A program made the translations under genes and the position numbers. The notes under the pieces were generated by a model. It had not been told where the DNA came from and ran no database searches. It saw only the letters and a list, made by a program, of their open reading frames with translations. A stretch of DNA of 64,000 nucleotides from Arthrobacter sp. AQ5-06 (GTDB taxonomy: Bacteria > Actinomycetota > Actinomycetes > Actinomycetales > Micrococcaceae), in contig NZ_QMKP01000016.1 of the NCBI RefSeq assembly GCF_003287955.1, forward strand, positions 18,887 through 82,886, in the 5' to 3' direction. Shown here piece by piece: positions 29,339 through 38,118 of the stretch; position 1 is the first letter of the stretch; every line of letters starts with the position of its first letter.

Positions 29339-29341
29339 CCT

Positions 29342-30259
29342 GTGGCGGTTTCCCTAAGGCGTGTCCAGACCGGCCACCGGCGGCGTCGCCCCGGACTCCG
29401 GCGCCAGGCGCGGCTGCTCCCGGTAGTCCCGGCAGTGGTTCTGCTCCTAGTGTTTCTGGCCGGTCCCGTGCTGTGGGCCTTCCACGCGTCATTTACCAAC
29501 GCTGCCTTGACCGGCCGCAATGCCCGCAATCCCGGCTGGATCGGGTTCGACAATTACGCCAGGCTCCTGTCCGATCCCATGCTGCCGCTCTCGCTGGGCC
29601 TGACTGTCCTGTTCGTGGGCGGCTCTGCCATCGTGGGCCAGAATCTGCTGGGGCTCACCCTCGCGGTGCTGATGCGGCGGGCCCGCCGACCGGTGGCCGC
29701 CGTCGTCGGTACTGCGGTGGTCGCTGCGTGGGTGCTGCCCGAGATCGTGGCCGCCTTCGCCGCCTACGCCTATTTCAGCCGGGACGGGACACTGAACCAG
29801 CTGCTGGGCGGGCTGGGGCTGGGGCAGACCGACTGGCTGTATTCGTTTCCGCTGGTTGCCATCCTGCTTGCCAACATCTGGCGTGGCACGGCGTTCTCGA
29901 TGCTGGTCTACCGCGCAGCGCTCAGCGACATCCCCGGCGAGGTCACGGAGGCCGCGCTGATGGACGGTGCCGGTGGCTGGCAGCGGCTGGCCTTCATCAC
30001 CATCCCCATGATCCGCGGCAGCATCGCCACCAACCTCATGCTCATCACCCTGCAGACACTGGCGGTGTTTACCCTCATCTGGGTCATGACAGCGGGCGGC
30101 CCCGCCAACGCCAGTACCACGCTGCCGGTGCTGGCGTACCTGGAGGCCTTCAAGTTCGGCGACATCGGCTACGGCACCGCGGTGGCGTCAGTGCTGATCC
30201 TCATTGGCCTGGTGTTCGGTGCGGCCTACGTCCGGCTCCTGCGGGAGGACAAACCATGA
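29342..30259 (+). CDS. ABC sugar transporter permease (MalF type)
   Basis: A 305-residue inner-membrane permease with six predicted helices and the EAA loop EAALMDGAGGWQRLAFITIP, which contacts the ATPase. The GTG start is 3 nt after the binding-protein gene, and it overlaps the second permease by 4 nt. Confidence 0.92.
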   Translation: MAVSLRRVQTGHRRRRPGLRRQARLLPVVPAVVLLLVFLAGPVLWAFHASFTNAALTGRNARNPGWIGFDNYARLLSDPMLPLSLGLTVLFVGGSAIVGQNLLGLTLAVLMRRARRPVAAVVGTAVVAAWVLPEIVAAFAAYAYFSRDGTLNQLLGGLGLGQTDWLYSFPLVAILLANIWRGTAFSMLVYRAALSDIPGEVTEAALMDGAGGWQRLAFITIPMIRGSIATNLMLITLQTLAVFTLIWVMTAGGPANASTTLPVLAYLEAFKFGDIGYGTAVASVLILIGLVFGAAYVRLLREDKP

Positions 30260-31140
30260 CGACGACGGCAGGGACCTCCGCCCGGGGGCAGCTGCAGTCC
30301 GGGACGGGCGCCGTTTCCCATGCCCAACAACGTGCCCGGACGCCGGCGGACGTGTCCCTGGTCCTGATCGGTGCCTGCTTTGTCCTGCCGCTGCTCTGGC
30401 TGGTGTTTGCATCCCTTGATGCCTCCGCCGGGCACGAGGCCCGGTTCCCGGGTCAATTCTCCGTGGATAACTTTGCCGCCATCATGACGCCGGGGCTGCT
30501 GTTCCAGCCGCTCTGGAACAGCATGGTGCTGTCCGCCGGCACGGCCGCCGTGAACCTCGTGGCAGCTGTCCTGGCCGCCTACCCGCTGTCCCGGTACCAG
30601 TCCAGGTTCAACAGGCCGTTTATGTACACCATCCTGTTTGGAACCTGCCTTCCCATCACGGCCATCATGGTGCCGGTGTACGGGTTGTTTGTGCAGCTTC
30701 ACCTGCTGGATTCGATGCCCGCCACCATCTTTTTTATGGCCACCACCACGTTGCCCATGGCCATCTGGATGACCAAAAACTTTATGGACGCCGTCCCGGT
30801 GTCGCTAGAGGAAGCAGCCTGGGTGGACGGGGCGTCGGGACTAACGGCGCTGAGGACCATCGTCCTGCCCCTGATGCGGCAGGGGCTGGGCGTGGTGTTC
30901 ATTTTTGTGTTCATCCAGGCATGGGGGAACTTCTTCGTCCCGTTCGTCCTGCTCCTGTCCGAAGCCCGGCAGCCGGCGGCAGTGTCGATCTTCAGCTTCT
31001 TCGGACAGCACGGCGCAGTGGCGTACGGCCAGCTGGCCGCCTTTTCCATCCTGTATTCAGTCCCGGTGCTGGCACTCTACGTCATTGTGGCCAAGGGCGC
31101 CGGCAGCTCCTTCGCGCTCTCGGGCGCGGTGAAGGGCTAG
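30256..31140 (+). CDS. ABC sugar transporter permease (MalG type)
   Basis: A 294-residue second permease with the EAA loop EEAAWVDGASGLTALRTIVL and six helices after a hydrophilic N-terminus. GGGAGGAC precedes the ATG at 30256. No ATPase gene follows; actinobacterial sugar importers of this kind usually share the MsiK ATPase encoded elsewhere. Confidence 0.93.
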   Translation: MTTTAGTSARGQLQSGTGAVSHAQQRARTPADVSLVLIGACFVLPLLWLVFASLDASAGHEARFPGQFSVDNFAAIMTPGLLFQPLWNSMVLSAGTAAVNLVAAVLAAYPLSRYQSRFNRPFMYTILFGTCLPITAIMVPVYGLFVQLHLLDSMPATIFFMATTTLPMAIWMTKNFMDAVPVSLEEAAWVDGASGLTALRTIVLPLMRQGLGVVFIFVFIQAWGNFFVPFVLLLSEARQPAAVSIFSFFGQHGAVAYGQLAAFSILYSVPVLALYVIVAKGAGSSFALSGAVKG

Positions 31141-31170
31141 CGGTGCGGGGCTGGTGACGCGGCCGGAGCC

Positions 31171-31368
31171 TCAGTCGATGTCCTCGATGACAGTCCCAAA
31201 CGGGATGGAATCGTCCAAATGTGCCTGATGTCCGTGAGGCAGGTTGAGTACCCGCACACCGTGGGCCTGATCCGCAGCCGACTGCATCAGGATGGGCCGC
31301 ACGGTGTTGATGAAACTCTCGCTTTTTCCTGCGAGATACTCCTGATAACTGGCTGGTAGCTGGCTCAT
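31171..31368 (-). CDS. small hypothetical protein
   Basis: A 65-residue soluble protein starting MSQLPASYQEYLAGKSES, with no recognised domain. Its amino-acid mix is protein-like rather than that of a shadow frame. It lies in the gap between the ABC operon and the MoxR operon on the opposite strand. A GGTGGA stretch touches the ATG. Moderate support only. Confidence 0.5.
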   Translation of the reverse strand: MSQLPASYQEYLAGKSESFINTVRPILMQSAADQAHGVRVLNLPHGHQAHLDDSIPFGTVIEDID

Positions 31369-31523
31369 TCCACCAGAATAGACCTGACGGACCTGCCATG
31401 GGGAGGGGTCCCCATTGCGGCCGAACCGGCATGTGGCTTGGATAGGATGGCGGGCGGAGTGCAGCCGCCGGCGGCATAATCGGCCAACCAGCCGTCAACC
31501 ACCATCCATCAAGGGGAAATCCA

Positions 31524-32531
31524 TTGCTTCAGACCAGTGCGCCCGCACGTATCGACCCGGCGGAACTGGCCCGAGCACAGCAGGTGGTGGCGAACATTTC
31601 CCGCAGCTTCGATGCCAAAGTTGTGGGCCAGGCGCGGCTGCGTGAATCCCTGCTGGTGGGCCTGATGACGGGTGGGCACATCCTGCTGGAAAGCGTTCCG
31701 GGACTGGCGAAGACCACCGCCGCCCAGACCGTGGCCGAAGCAGTGAGCGCAGAGTTCCGCCGGATCCAGTGCACGCCGGACCTGCTCCCAAGCGACATCG
31801 TGGGCACGCAGATCTACGACGCCACCAAGGGCACCTTCATCACCCAGCTGGGGCCGGTGCACGCCAACATTGTCCTGCTGGATGAGATCAACCGCTCCAG
31901 CGCCAAGACCCAGAGCGCCATGCTGGAGGCCATGCAGGAACGGCAGACCTCAATTGGGGGAGAGGAATACCGTCTGCCGTCCCCCTTCATGGTGCTGGCC
32001 ACCCAGAACCCGATCGAGCAGGAAGGCACGTACCAGCTGCCGGAGGCGCAGATGGACCGCTTTATGCTCAAGGACGTGCTGGACTACCCCACGCCGGCCG
32101 AGGAATCAGAAATCATCCGGCGGATCGACTCCGGGGTCTTCAGCGCGGAGCAGAAGCCGGCGGCCGCTGCCTCGCTGGACGCAGTCATCGGCGTGCAGGA
32201 GCTGGTGAAGCGGATCTACATCGACCCGGCCATCATCAACTACATCGTGGGCCTGGTGTTCGTCACCCGGAACGCCGGGCAGTACATCGACCAGCGTCTC
32301 GCCGGCTTCATCGAATTCGGCGCCAGCCCCCGCGCCAGCATTGCCTTCAGCCAGGCCGCCCGTGCGGTGGCGCTCCTCAACGGCCGGGATCACGTGATCC
32401 CGGAGGATGTCAAGTCCCTCGCCCACCGCGTCCTGCGGCACCGCCTGATCCTGGGGTTCGACGCCGTTGCCGAGCAGGTGCCGGTGGAGTCGATCATCGA
32501 CGCGGTCGTGGCCTCCGTCCAGACTCCCTGA
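31524..32531 (+). CDS. MoxR family AAA+ ATPase
   Basis: A 335-residue chaperone-like ATPase. Walker A is degenerate as usual for MoxR (LESVPGLAKTTAAQ), Walker B is IVLLDEINRSS, and sensor 1 is LATQNPIEQEGTYQLPEAQMDRF. The TTG at 31524 is well supported by AAGGGGA 6 nt upstream. It heads a run of genes typical of MoxR/vWA systems, in which the ATPase acts on the vWA proteins. Confidence 0.94.
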   Translation: MLQTSAPARIDPAELARAQQVVANISRSFDAKVVGQARLRESLLVGLMTGGHILLESVPGLAKTTAAQTVAEAVSAEFRRIQCTPDLLPSDIVGTQIYDATKGTFITQLGPVHANIVLLDEINRSSAKTQSAMLEAMQERQTSIGGEEYRLPSPFMVLATQNPIEQEGTYQLPEAQMDRFMLKDVLDYPTPAEESEIIRRIDSGVFSAEQKPAAAASLDAVIGVQELVKRIYIDPAIINYIVGLVFVTRNAGQYIDQRLAGFIEFGASPRASIAFSQAARAVALLNGRDHVIPEDVKSLAHRVLRHRLILGFDAVAEQVPVESIIDAVVASVQTP

Positions 32532-32538
32532 GGCTGCG

Positions 32539-33423
32539 GTGACCAGCCTCCTGAAGCGTGTGAAGTCGAAGATGGCCATCTTCGCCCACCGGAAAGCCCG
32601 CGGCATGCTCGACGGCGAATACGGTTCCGTCTTCCGCGGCCGCAGCCTCGACTTCGATGACCTGCGCGCCTATATCCCCGGGGACGACGTCCGCGACATC
32701 GACTGGAAGGCTTCCGCCCGCTTCGGCTCGCCGCTTATCAAACGGTACGTCGCCGTGAGGCGCCAGACCGTCCTGCTGATTGCCGATACCGGCCGCGGCA
32801 TGGCTGCCGAGTCCCGCGACGGCGAAACCAAAAAGGACATCGCCGTGATGGCACTCGGTGTGGTGGGCTACCTGGCGCACCGGCACGGCGACGTGGTGGG
32901 TCTGGTCTGCGGCGACGGCACCGGGACGCGCTCCATTCCGGCCAAGGCCGGTGAGCCACATCTGGAACGGCTCCTGCGCGAGGTTGACTCGGCAACCGGC
33001 CTGGACTCCGGCCCGAGCGGGATCGAGGACCAGCTGGAATACGTGGCCCGCAACGTCAAGGGCAGGTTCCTGCTGTTTGTGGTGTCCGACGAACAGGCCG
33101 CCGGCCCCGACACCGAACAGCTCCTCCGCAGGCTCCGTGCCCAGCACGAGGTCCTTTGGCTCACCATCCGGGACGCTGACCTGGCCGGGGAAGGTCACAC
33201 CGGCCAGGACGCCTTCAGCGTGGCAGACTCCTCGGTGCTGCCGGCACACCTGGCAGCGTCCCCGGCAATCGCGGCGGCCTATACCAAGGCAACTGGGGAG
33301 AGAGACGCCGCCCGCCTGGCAATGCTCCGCCGCACCGGTATTACCCAAGGCCACGTGTCAGGCAGCAGCGCAGTCATGACGGAACTCTTCGCCCTCTTGG
33401 AGAGGCACCGGCGTGCAGGCTGA
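32539..33423 (+). CDS. DUF58 domain protein
   Basis: A 294-residue protein with the conserved DUF58 core GRSLDFDDLRAYIPGDDVRD-IDW and a vWA-like region (VLLIADTGRGM). It is a constant neighbour of MoxR ATPases. Unlike many DUF58 proteins it has no N-terminal membrane helices. The GTG at 32539 lies 7 nt after the MoxR stop. Confidence 0.9.
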   Translation: MTSLLKRVKSKMAIFAHRKARGMLDGEYGSVFRGRSLDFDDLRAYIPGDDVRDIDWKASARFGSPLIKRYVAVRRQTVLLIADTGRGMAAESRDGETKKDIAVMALGVVGYLAHRHGDVVGLVCGDGTGTRSIPAKAGEPHLERLLREVDSATGLDSGPSGIEDQLEYVARNVKGRFLLFVVSDEQAAGPDTEQLLRRLRAQHEVLWLTIRDADLAGEGHTGQDAFSVADSSVLPAHLAASPAIAAAYTKATGERDAARLAMLRRTGITQGHVSGSSAVMTELFALLERHRRAG

Positions 33424-33883
33424 CCCGGGCATCTACGGACCCCTCCAGTACAGCCAGGCGTGGCTGTGGGCCGGGCTCGCCCTCCTGGTACTGGTCCTGG
33501 GCTGGTACGTGGTCGTTTTCCTGAGTACGCGCCAACCGAAGGTGCCGGAGCAGGCGCCCCGGTTCACGCCGCCGTCGGACCTTGCCGGCCTCAAAGAGGC
33601 CTACCTGCAAAGGATCGAAGCCGTCACCGCCAACGCCGCCGCCGGGCTGCTGACCGCACGTGAATCGCACCAGGAACTAAGCCTCCTGGTCCGCCGGTTC
33701 GCCCGCGATGTCACCGGCATTGACGCACCCAGGATGACCCTGGCGGAGCTGCGCGGGCAGCCGCTGCCCCCAGTGGCCGAGGCCGTCCGCAAGATCTACC
33801 CGGGCGCGTTCGGCCTGGAGCCGCTGCCGCCGGTCGCGCAATCGGCCGAGACTGCCCGCGAGGCGGTGTGGCAATGGAACTGA
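33413..33883 (+). CDS. DUF4381-like membrane protein
   Basis: A 156-residue protein with one N-terminal helix (AWLWAGLALLVLVLGWYVVVF) and a cytoplasmic helical domain (RESHQELSLLVRRFARDVTG). Position and shape match the DUF4381 subunits of MoxR/vWA operons. It overlaps both neighbours by about 10 nt, implying translational coupling. Confidence 0.75.
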   Translation: MQADPGIYGPLQYSQAWLWAGLALLVLVLGWYVVVFLSTRQPKVPEQAPRFTPPSDLAGLKEAYLQRIEAVTANAAAGLLTARESHQELSLLVRRFARDVTGIDAPRMTLAELRGQPLPPVAEAVRKIYPGAFGLEPLPPVAQSAETAREAVWQWN

Positions 33884-34917
33884 TGTTCTGGTGGCTGATC
33901 CCGCCGGCACTGGTCATCGCGGCCGTGGCCGGATGGCGCGCCTTCCGCCCGGACCGCCAAGCAAACGCTCGACGGCGGCCAGTGGCCAATGCGGACCGCC
34001 TCACCGCTCTGCCCGAATACCAGGCGGCCCTCCGGCGGCACCGCCGCTGGCTGGCGATAGCCGCGCTCGCGGCCATAACCCTGATGGTCTCTTCGGTGGC
34101 CGCGGCGGCGCGCCCGGTGGAGCTAACCACCATCGCGCCGGAGCAACGCAACCGGGACATCATGCTGTGCCTGGACACGTCGGGCTCGATGAACAGCGCC
34201 GACGCGGCCGTGGTGCAGGTGTTTGCCGAACTGGCGAAGAAGTTCGACGGCGAACGGATCGGCCTCACCGTCTTCGACAGCAGCGCCGTCCAGGTCTTCC
34301 CACTCACCGACGACTACGGGTACGTCCAAGAACAGCTCACGCTGGCCAAAGACGCCTTCGACGGAAACCCCGGCAGCGCGGGATTCCTGGACGGCACCTG
34401 GAATGGCCGCGGATCGTCGCTGATCGGCGACGGCCTGGCGTCCTGCGTCAACGGTTTCCCGGACACGGGCGCCGCGGATGCTCGCAGTGTGGAGACCGGC
34501 AGCCCTGACACTGACAGCCCTGACTCCGGCCAGCCGCGCTCGCGGTCCATTGTCCTGGCAACGGACAACTACCTGTCCGGCGATCCCACCTTCACCCTTG
34601 AGCAGGCGGCCGCCTTGGCCAAGGAACGCGAAGTGCCGGTGTATGCCCTGAACCCCGGCGACTTCGACTATGGACCCGGCCCCGGCCAGCCCGGAGCCAG
34701 GCTGCGCACAGCGGCCGAAGCCAGCGGTGGAGCGTACTACCGGCTGGACAGCCCGGAGGCCGTTGCGGACATCGTCCGGTCCGTGCAGGAAACCGAAGCC
34801 ACGGCCATGAAGGGTGCACCCCAGGCAGTGGTCTCGGACCGGCCCGAGCTGCCCCTCACGCTGGCACTCCTGTCCGGCCTGGTGCTGGCGGGCGCATCGT
34901 GGAGGCTCCGGCCATGA
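33874..34917 (+). CDS. vWA domain membrane protein (BatA-like)
   Basis: A 347-residue protein with two N-terminal helices, a von Willebrand A domain with the metal site DTSGSMNSAD (DxSxS), and a C-terminal helix (LALLSGLVLAGASW). GAGGCGG precedes the ATG at 33874. The vWA domain should lie outside the membrane. It is followed by a second vWA gene with a 4-nt overlap. Confidence 0.9.
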   Translation: MELMFWWLIPPALVIAAVAGWRAFRPDRQANARRRPVANADRLTALPEYQAALRRHRRWLAIAALAAITLMVSSVAAAARPVELTTIAPEQRNRDIMLCLDTSGSMNSADAAVVQVFAELAKKFDGERIGLTVFDSSAVQVFPLTDDYGYVQEQLTLAKDAFDGNPGSAGFLDGTWNGRGSSLIGDGLASCVNGFPDTGAADARSVETGSPDTDSPDSGQPRSRSIVLATDNYLSGDPTFTLEQAAALAKEREVPVYALNPGDFDYGPGPGQPGARLRTAAEASGGAYYRLDSPEAVADIVRSVQETEATAMKGAPQAVVSDRPELPLTLALLSGLVLAGASWRLRP

Positions 34918-35936
34918 CACTGCAACCGATCCTGCCCTGGTGGGTTATGGTCCCGCTCATAGCCGCAGTGGTGTTCTTTCTGGGCTGGCGACTTGTCCAG
35001 GCTTCGCGGGAGTGCTCTGCCGGTATACGCCGCGACTGGCTGTTCAGGAGCGCCCTGGTGCTTCTGCTCCTGGCTGCGGCCCTCCGGCCGGGTGTTCCCG
35101 GTGGAAGTTCCCAGGCCGAAACGGCGGATATCAACGTCTTCTTCGTCGTGGATACCAGCAGCAGCATCGCTGCCGAAGACTACGGCGACAACTCGCCCCG
35201 GCTGGATGGGGTGCGACACGACATCATGGCCATCGCGAGTGAACTGGCCGGAGCCCGCTTTTCGCTCCTGACCTTCGACAGCAACGCCATTGTCCGGATG
35301 CCCCTCACCACCGACACCACCGCATTGGACACCAGCGTGTCCGTCCTGGAGCCCCAGGTCACGGCATTTTCGAAGGGCAGCAGCGTCACGGCTGCCGGAA
35401 CCTTGCTGACGGAGCGGCTGAGGGCAGCGCGGGACAGCCATCCAGAACGGCCGCGCTTGGTCTACTACCTGGGCGACGGTGAACAGACCAGCGCCAAGGC
35501 ACCGGAGGCGATTAGGCTCGACGGCGGCCTGGTCGACGGTGGCGCGGTGCTCGGCTACGGCACGGCGGAAGGCGGCCGGATGAAGGAAAACACAGGACAG
35601 GGTTCCGGGCAGGACGCTGGTGCCAGCTACGTTCAGGACCGGTCGTCCGGAACCGGCAAGGATGCGTTATCGATCATCGATGAAGGCCGGCTGCAGGGGA
35701 TTGCCGGGCAGCTGGCGGTTCCCTATGTCCACCGTTCCGCCGAAGACCCGGTGGCGCCGATGATGCAGGCGGCTGATCCAGGGGACTTCGAACGGGCAAC
35801 TGACGGCTATGTTGCCGGAGGGACTGAGCTGTACTGGCTCCTCTCCGCCGGAGCGTTCCTGCTGGCCCTCCGCGAAACCTTCTTGGTGCTGCGCCAGTGG
35901 CGGCGGCTCCGGCCCGGACATGGAGTTCGGACATGA
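34914..35936 (+). CDS. vWA domain membrane protein (BatB-like)
   Basis: A 340-residue protein with two N-terminal helices, a vWA domain with the metal site DTSSSIAAED, and a C-terminal helix. It differs clearly in sequence from the preceding vWA protein. Paired vWA proteins after MoxR and DUF58 recall BatA and BatB of the Bacteroides aerotolerance operon. Confidence 0.9.
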   Translation: MTLQPILPWWVMVPLIAAVVFFLGWRLVQASRECSAGIRRDWLFRSALVLLLLAAALRPGVPGGSSQAETADINVFFVVDTSSSIAAEDYGDNSPRLDGVRHDIMAIASELAGARFSLLTFDSNAIVRMPLTTDTTALDTSVSVLEPQVTAFSKGSSVTAAGTLLTERLRAARDSHPERPRLVYYLGDGEQTSAKAPEAIRLDGGLVDGGAVLGYGTAEGGRMKENTGQGSGQDAGASYVQDRSSGTGKDALSIIDEGRLQGIAGQLAVPYVHRSAEDPVAPMMQAADPGDFERATDGYVAGGTELYWLLSAGAFLLALRETFLVLRQWRRLRPGHGVRT

Positions 35937-36721
35937 TGCGTCCAGCGCCCAAGCCGGCACTTCCCAAGCCGGCACAGCCCAAGCCGGCACAGCCCATACC
36001 GGCACCGGGCCGGCGTCAGCGCCGCCGTCGGCTGCTCGTGTGGTCTGCGCTGCCCGCGCTACTGGTCCTCTGCCTGTCCGCCAAGCTGCTCAGTGTGGGC
36101 ATGCTCGCCGACACTGCTGCCCGGTCCTTCGCGGCCGGGGACTCCGGCGCCGTGGCGGATGCTGCGGCCGGACTGCGGATCGCCAATTTCATCGAACCGC
36201 ACAAGGCGCCGTTCGCCGAGGGTGACGGGCTGTTCCTCGCGGGGGACTTCGCTGCCGCCCGCCAACGCTTCGAGGAGGCACTGTCCTTGGCGGGCACGGC
36301 CGACGAGTGTGTCGTCCGGGTCAACCTGGCGCTCACCATCGAAAGCCTCGGTGACGCCCAGGCCAAAGCAGAAGATCCGACGGCGGCGGCCCGGTTCTTC
36401 GCCGAAGGCGTTGCCGTGGTGGAGGCTGCTCCGGAGGGCTGCTTCGACGCCAGCGGAGAAGCCGGCGCCGGGAAGACGCTGGAACAGGCGGGGGAGCGGC
36501 TCCAGCAAAAGGCCGATGCAGCAGCTGCGGACAACACCACACCGCAGCCGTCAGAGCAGCCTGGTGAGGACGAACCGGCTGCCGATCCGGGCCGGCAGAG
36601 CCAGCTAGAGCAGCTTAAGGACAGTGCCAAGGAAGCCCAAAGCGAGCGGAATTCCGGGCAGGAGCGGGACGAGTACCTCCGGGACGATGACTTCGGGCCG
36701 GGCGTCGACCGGCCCTGGTAA
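35933..36721 (+). CDS. TPR-like membrane protein (BatC-like position)
   Basis: A 262-residue protein with a Pro/Lys repeat N-terminus, one helix (LLVWSALPALLVLCLSA), then helical repeats with a TPR look (EGDGLFLAGDFAAARQRFEE, ECVVRVNLALTIESLGDA). It ends in an acidic Gln/Glu-rich tail. It starts in the ATGATG overlapping the upstream stop and ends the operon. Confidence 0.82.
   Translation: MMRPAPKPALPKPAQPKPAQPIPAPGRRQRRRRLLVWSALPALLVLCLSAKLLSVGMLADTAARSFAAGDSGAVADAAAGLRIANFIEPHKAPFAEGDGLFLAGDFAAARQRFEEALSLAGTADECVVRVNLALTIESLGDAQAKAEDPTAAARFFAEGVAVVEAAPEGCFDASGEAGAGKTLEQAGERLQQKADAAAADNTTPQPSEQPGEDEPAADPGRQSQLEQLKDSAKEAQSERNSGQERDEYLRDDDFGPGVDRPW
35951..36010 (+). repeat. 15-nt tandem repeat inside the TPR gene
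   Basis: Four copies of AAGCCGGCAC plus a 5-nt tail (TTCCC/AGCCC) follow each other with a 15-nt period, the last copy altered to ATACCGGCAC. They encode repeated K-P-A-x-P units. Copy number may vary between strains because the period keeps the frame. Confidence 0.8.
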
Positions 36722-36872
36722 CAGGCCAATGCAACGGCGGTCCGCAGGATGCCCCGATGAATCCTTCGACCCAAACGGCGAACAAAATTCTGTACCAGAA
36801 CGAAACACGCCGTAAAACTGCGTCTTAATTCGGCGGTGAACTTGAAGGAAGCCCCGCCGGCTTCTAGAGTTC
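36722..36872. other. gap between TPR gene and met leader
   Basis: No gene is seen here. A GAAGCC/GGCTTC hairpin at 36848-36864 lies just upstream of the TATACA box and could end the preceding operon, although it lacks a T-run. Confidence 0.4.
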
Positions 36873-37096
36873 TATACAAGTTACCGAGGTAACGTGTCAG
36901 CGATCCTCCGATTGTGGAGGGTGTGGGTGCCCCCATGTGGGCCTGACATTTGCTCACGGACAACTTCATTACAGGCGTAACAGTCGCGGCTGCGTCCCTG
37001 TGGAGTTTTCCGTGTTCCCAAACTCAAATTCATTCCCGGCTTCACTGTCACATTTGCTGACCGGTAGCCGGCAATGGCCCAAAGCCAAGGACGCAA
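36873..37096 (+). promoter_or_regulatory. metF-metE promoter and structured leader
   Basis: TATACA (36873-36878) is a good -10 box, with no clear -35. Directly after it is the perfect palindrome GTTACCGAGGTAAC (36880-36893), placed where a repressor would block initiation. The leader then offers TGTCAG (36895-36900) pairing with CTGACA (36943-36948), enclosing an ATCCTCC/GGAGGGT hairpin and a GCCC/GGGC hairpin, that is, a three-way junction. It does not match the SAM-I, SAM-II, SAM-IV or cobalamin consensus as I know them. The metF ribosome site AAGG is at 37087-37090. Confidence 0.5.
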
Positions 37097-38062
37097 ATGT
37101 CACCGCCAAGCCTTATCGAAACGCATCCGAACCTCTCCGAGACCGCCCCAGTAGCGCTCTCGTACGAGCTCTTCCCGCCCCGCTCGCCGGCCGCGGCCGA
37201 GTCACTCTGGACCACCATCCGGGAACTGGAAACCACCGAACCGGACTACGTCTCCGTCACTTACGGTGCCAGTGGCTCGAACCGGGACACCGCCGTCGAA
37301 CTCATCAACAGGCTCCTGCTGGAAACCACGCTCCGGCCCCTGGCCCACCTCACCTGCGTGGGCAACACGCCGGAGGAGCTGGCGGAGATCATCGGCGACC
37401 TCCTGGACACCGGGGTCCGGGGCATCCTGGCGCTCCGGGGCGACCAGCCCAAGGACGGTGCACCGCCCGCCGCAGGGTCACTGCGGTATGCACAGGACCT
37501 GATCGAACTTATCCGCCGGGTTGAACAGCGTCGGTCGGCCCTCCTGTGCGCAGGCAAGATCGCCGTGGGCGTCGCTGCCTACCCCACCCGGCACCCGGAA
37601 TCACCCAGTGAAGCCCACGACGTCGAGGTGCTGCTCGCCAAACAGCGTTCCGGCGCCGACTTTGCCATCACCCAGGTCTTCTTCCATACCGAGCAGTATG
37701 CGAACCTCGTCAGCCGCGCACGCCGGGCAGGGGTCACCATCCCCATCATCCCGGGCGTTATGCCGCTCACCAGCCTGCGCCGGGTCACGCGGCTCGGCGA
37801 GCTGACAGGCGTTGAGCCGGCACCGGAACTCCTGGCCCGCCTCGCCGCCGCGGACAGCGACGCCGAACGCCTCCGGATCGGTGTCCGGGCCACCGTGGAA
37901 CTGGCCAATGCGGCCCTGGACGCAGGGGCGCCGGGCATCCACCTCTACACCTTCAACGAACACCAGAGCGCGCTGGAGGTGCTGGACAAACTGGCTCTTC
38001 CGCGCCAGTCCCGTTCAGTTGGCCGCCGCAGCGCCATCCTCCGGCGCCAGCTCGCCAGCTGA
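37097..38062 (+). CDS. metF: methylenetetrahydrofolate reductase
   Basis: A 321-residue FAD enzyme that makes 5-methyl-THF for methionine synthesis. It has the family segments SYELFPPRSPAAAESLW (catalytic Glu), YVSVTYGASGS, HLTCVGNTPEEL, ILALRGDQP and DFAITQVFF. AAGG stands 7 nt before the ATG. It is followed by metE, which uses its product. Confidence 0.95.
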   Translation: MSPPSLIETHPNLSETAPVALSYELFPPRSPAAAESLWTTIRELETTEPDYVSVTYGASGSNRDTAVELINRLLLETTLRPLAHLTCVGNTPEELAEIIGDLLDTGVRGILALRGDQPKDGAPPAAGSLRYAQDLIELIRRVEQRRSALLCAGKIAVGVAAYPTRHPESPSEAHDVEVLLAKQRSGADFAITQVFFHTEQYANLVSRARRAGVTIPIIPGVMPLTSLRRVTRLGELTGVEPAPELLARLAAADSDAERLRIGVRATVELANAALDAGAPGIHLYTFNEHQSALEVLDKLALPRQSRSVGRRSAILRRQLAS

Positions 38063-38118
38063 CCTTCCAACATCCGCCAGACCATTCACAGCTTCCACTA
38101 ACACTCAAGGAATCTCCC

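Noticed and set aside
36894..36960. SAM or cobalamin riboswitch before metF-metE
   Set aside because: The conserved cores of those classes are not present; only a generic junction fold is seen, so it is listed as unclassified.
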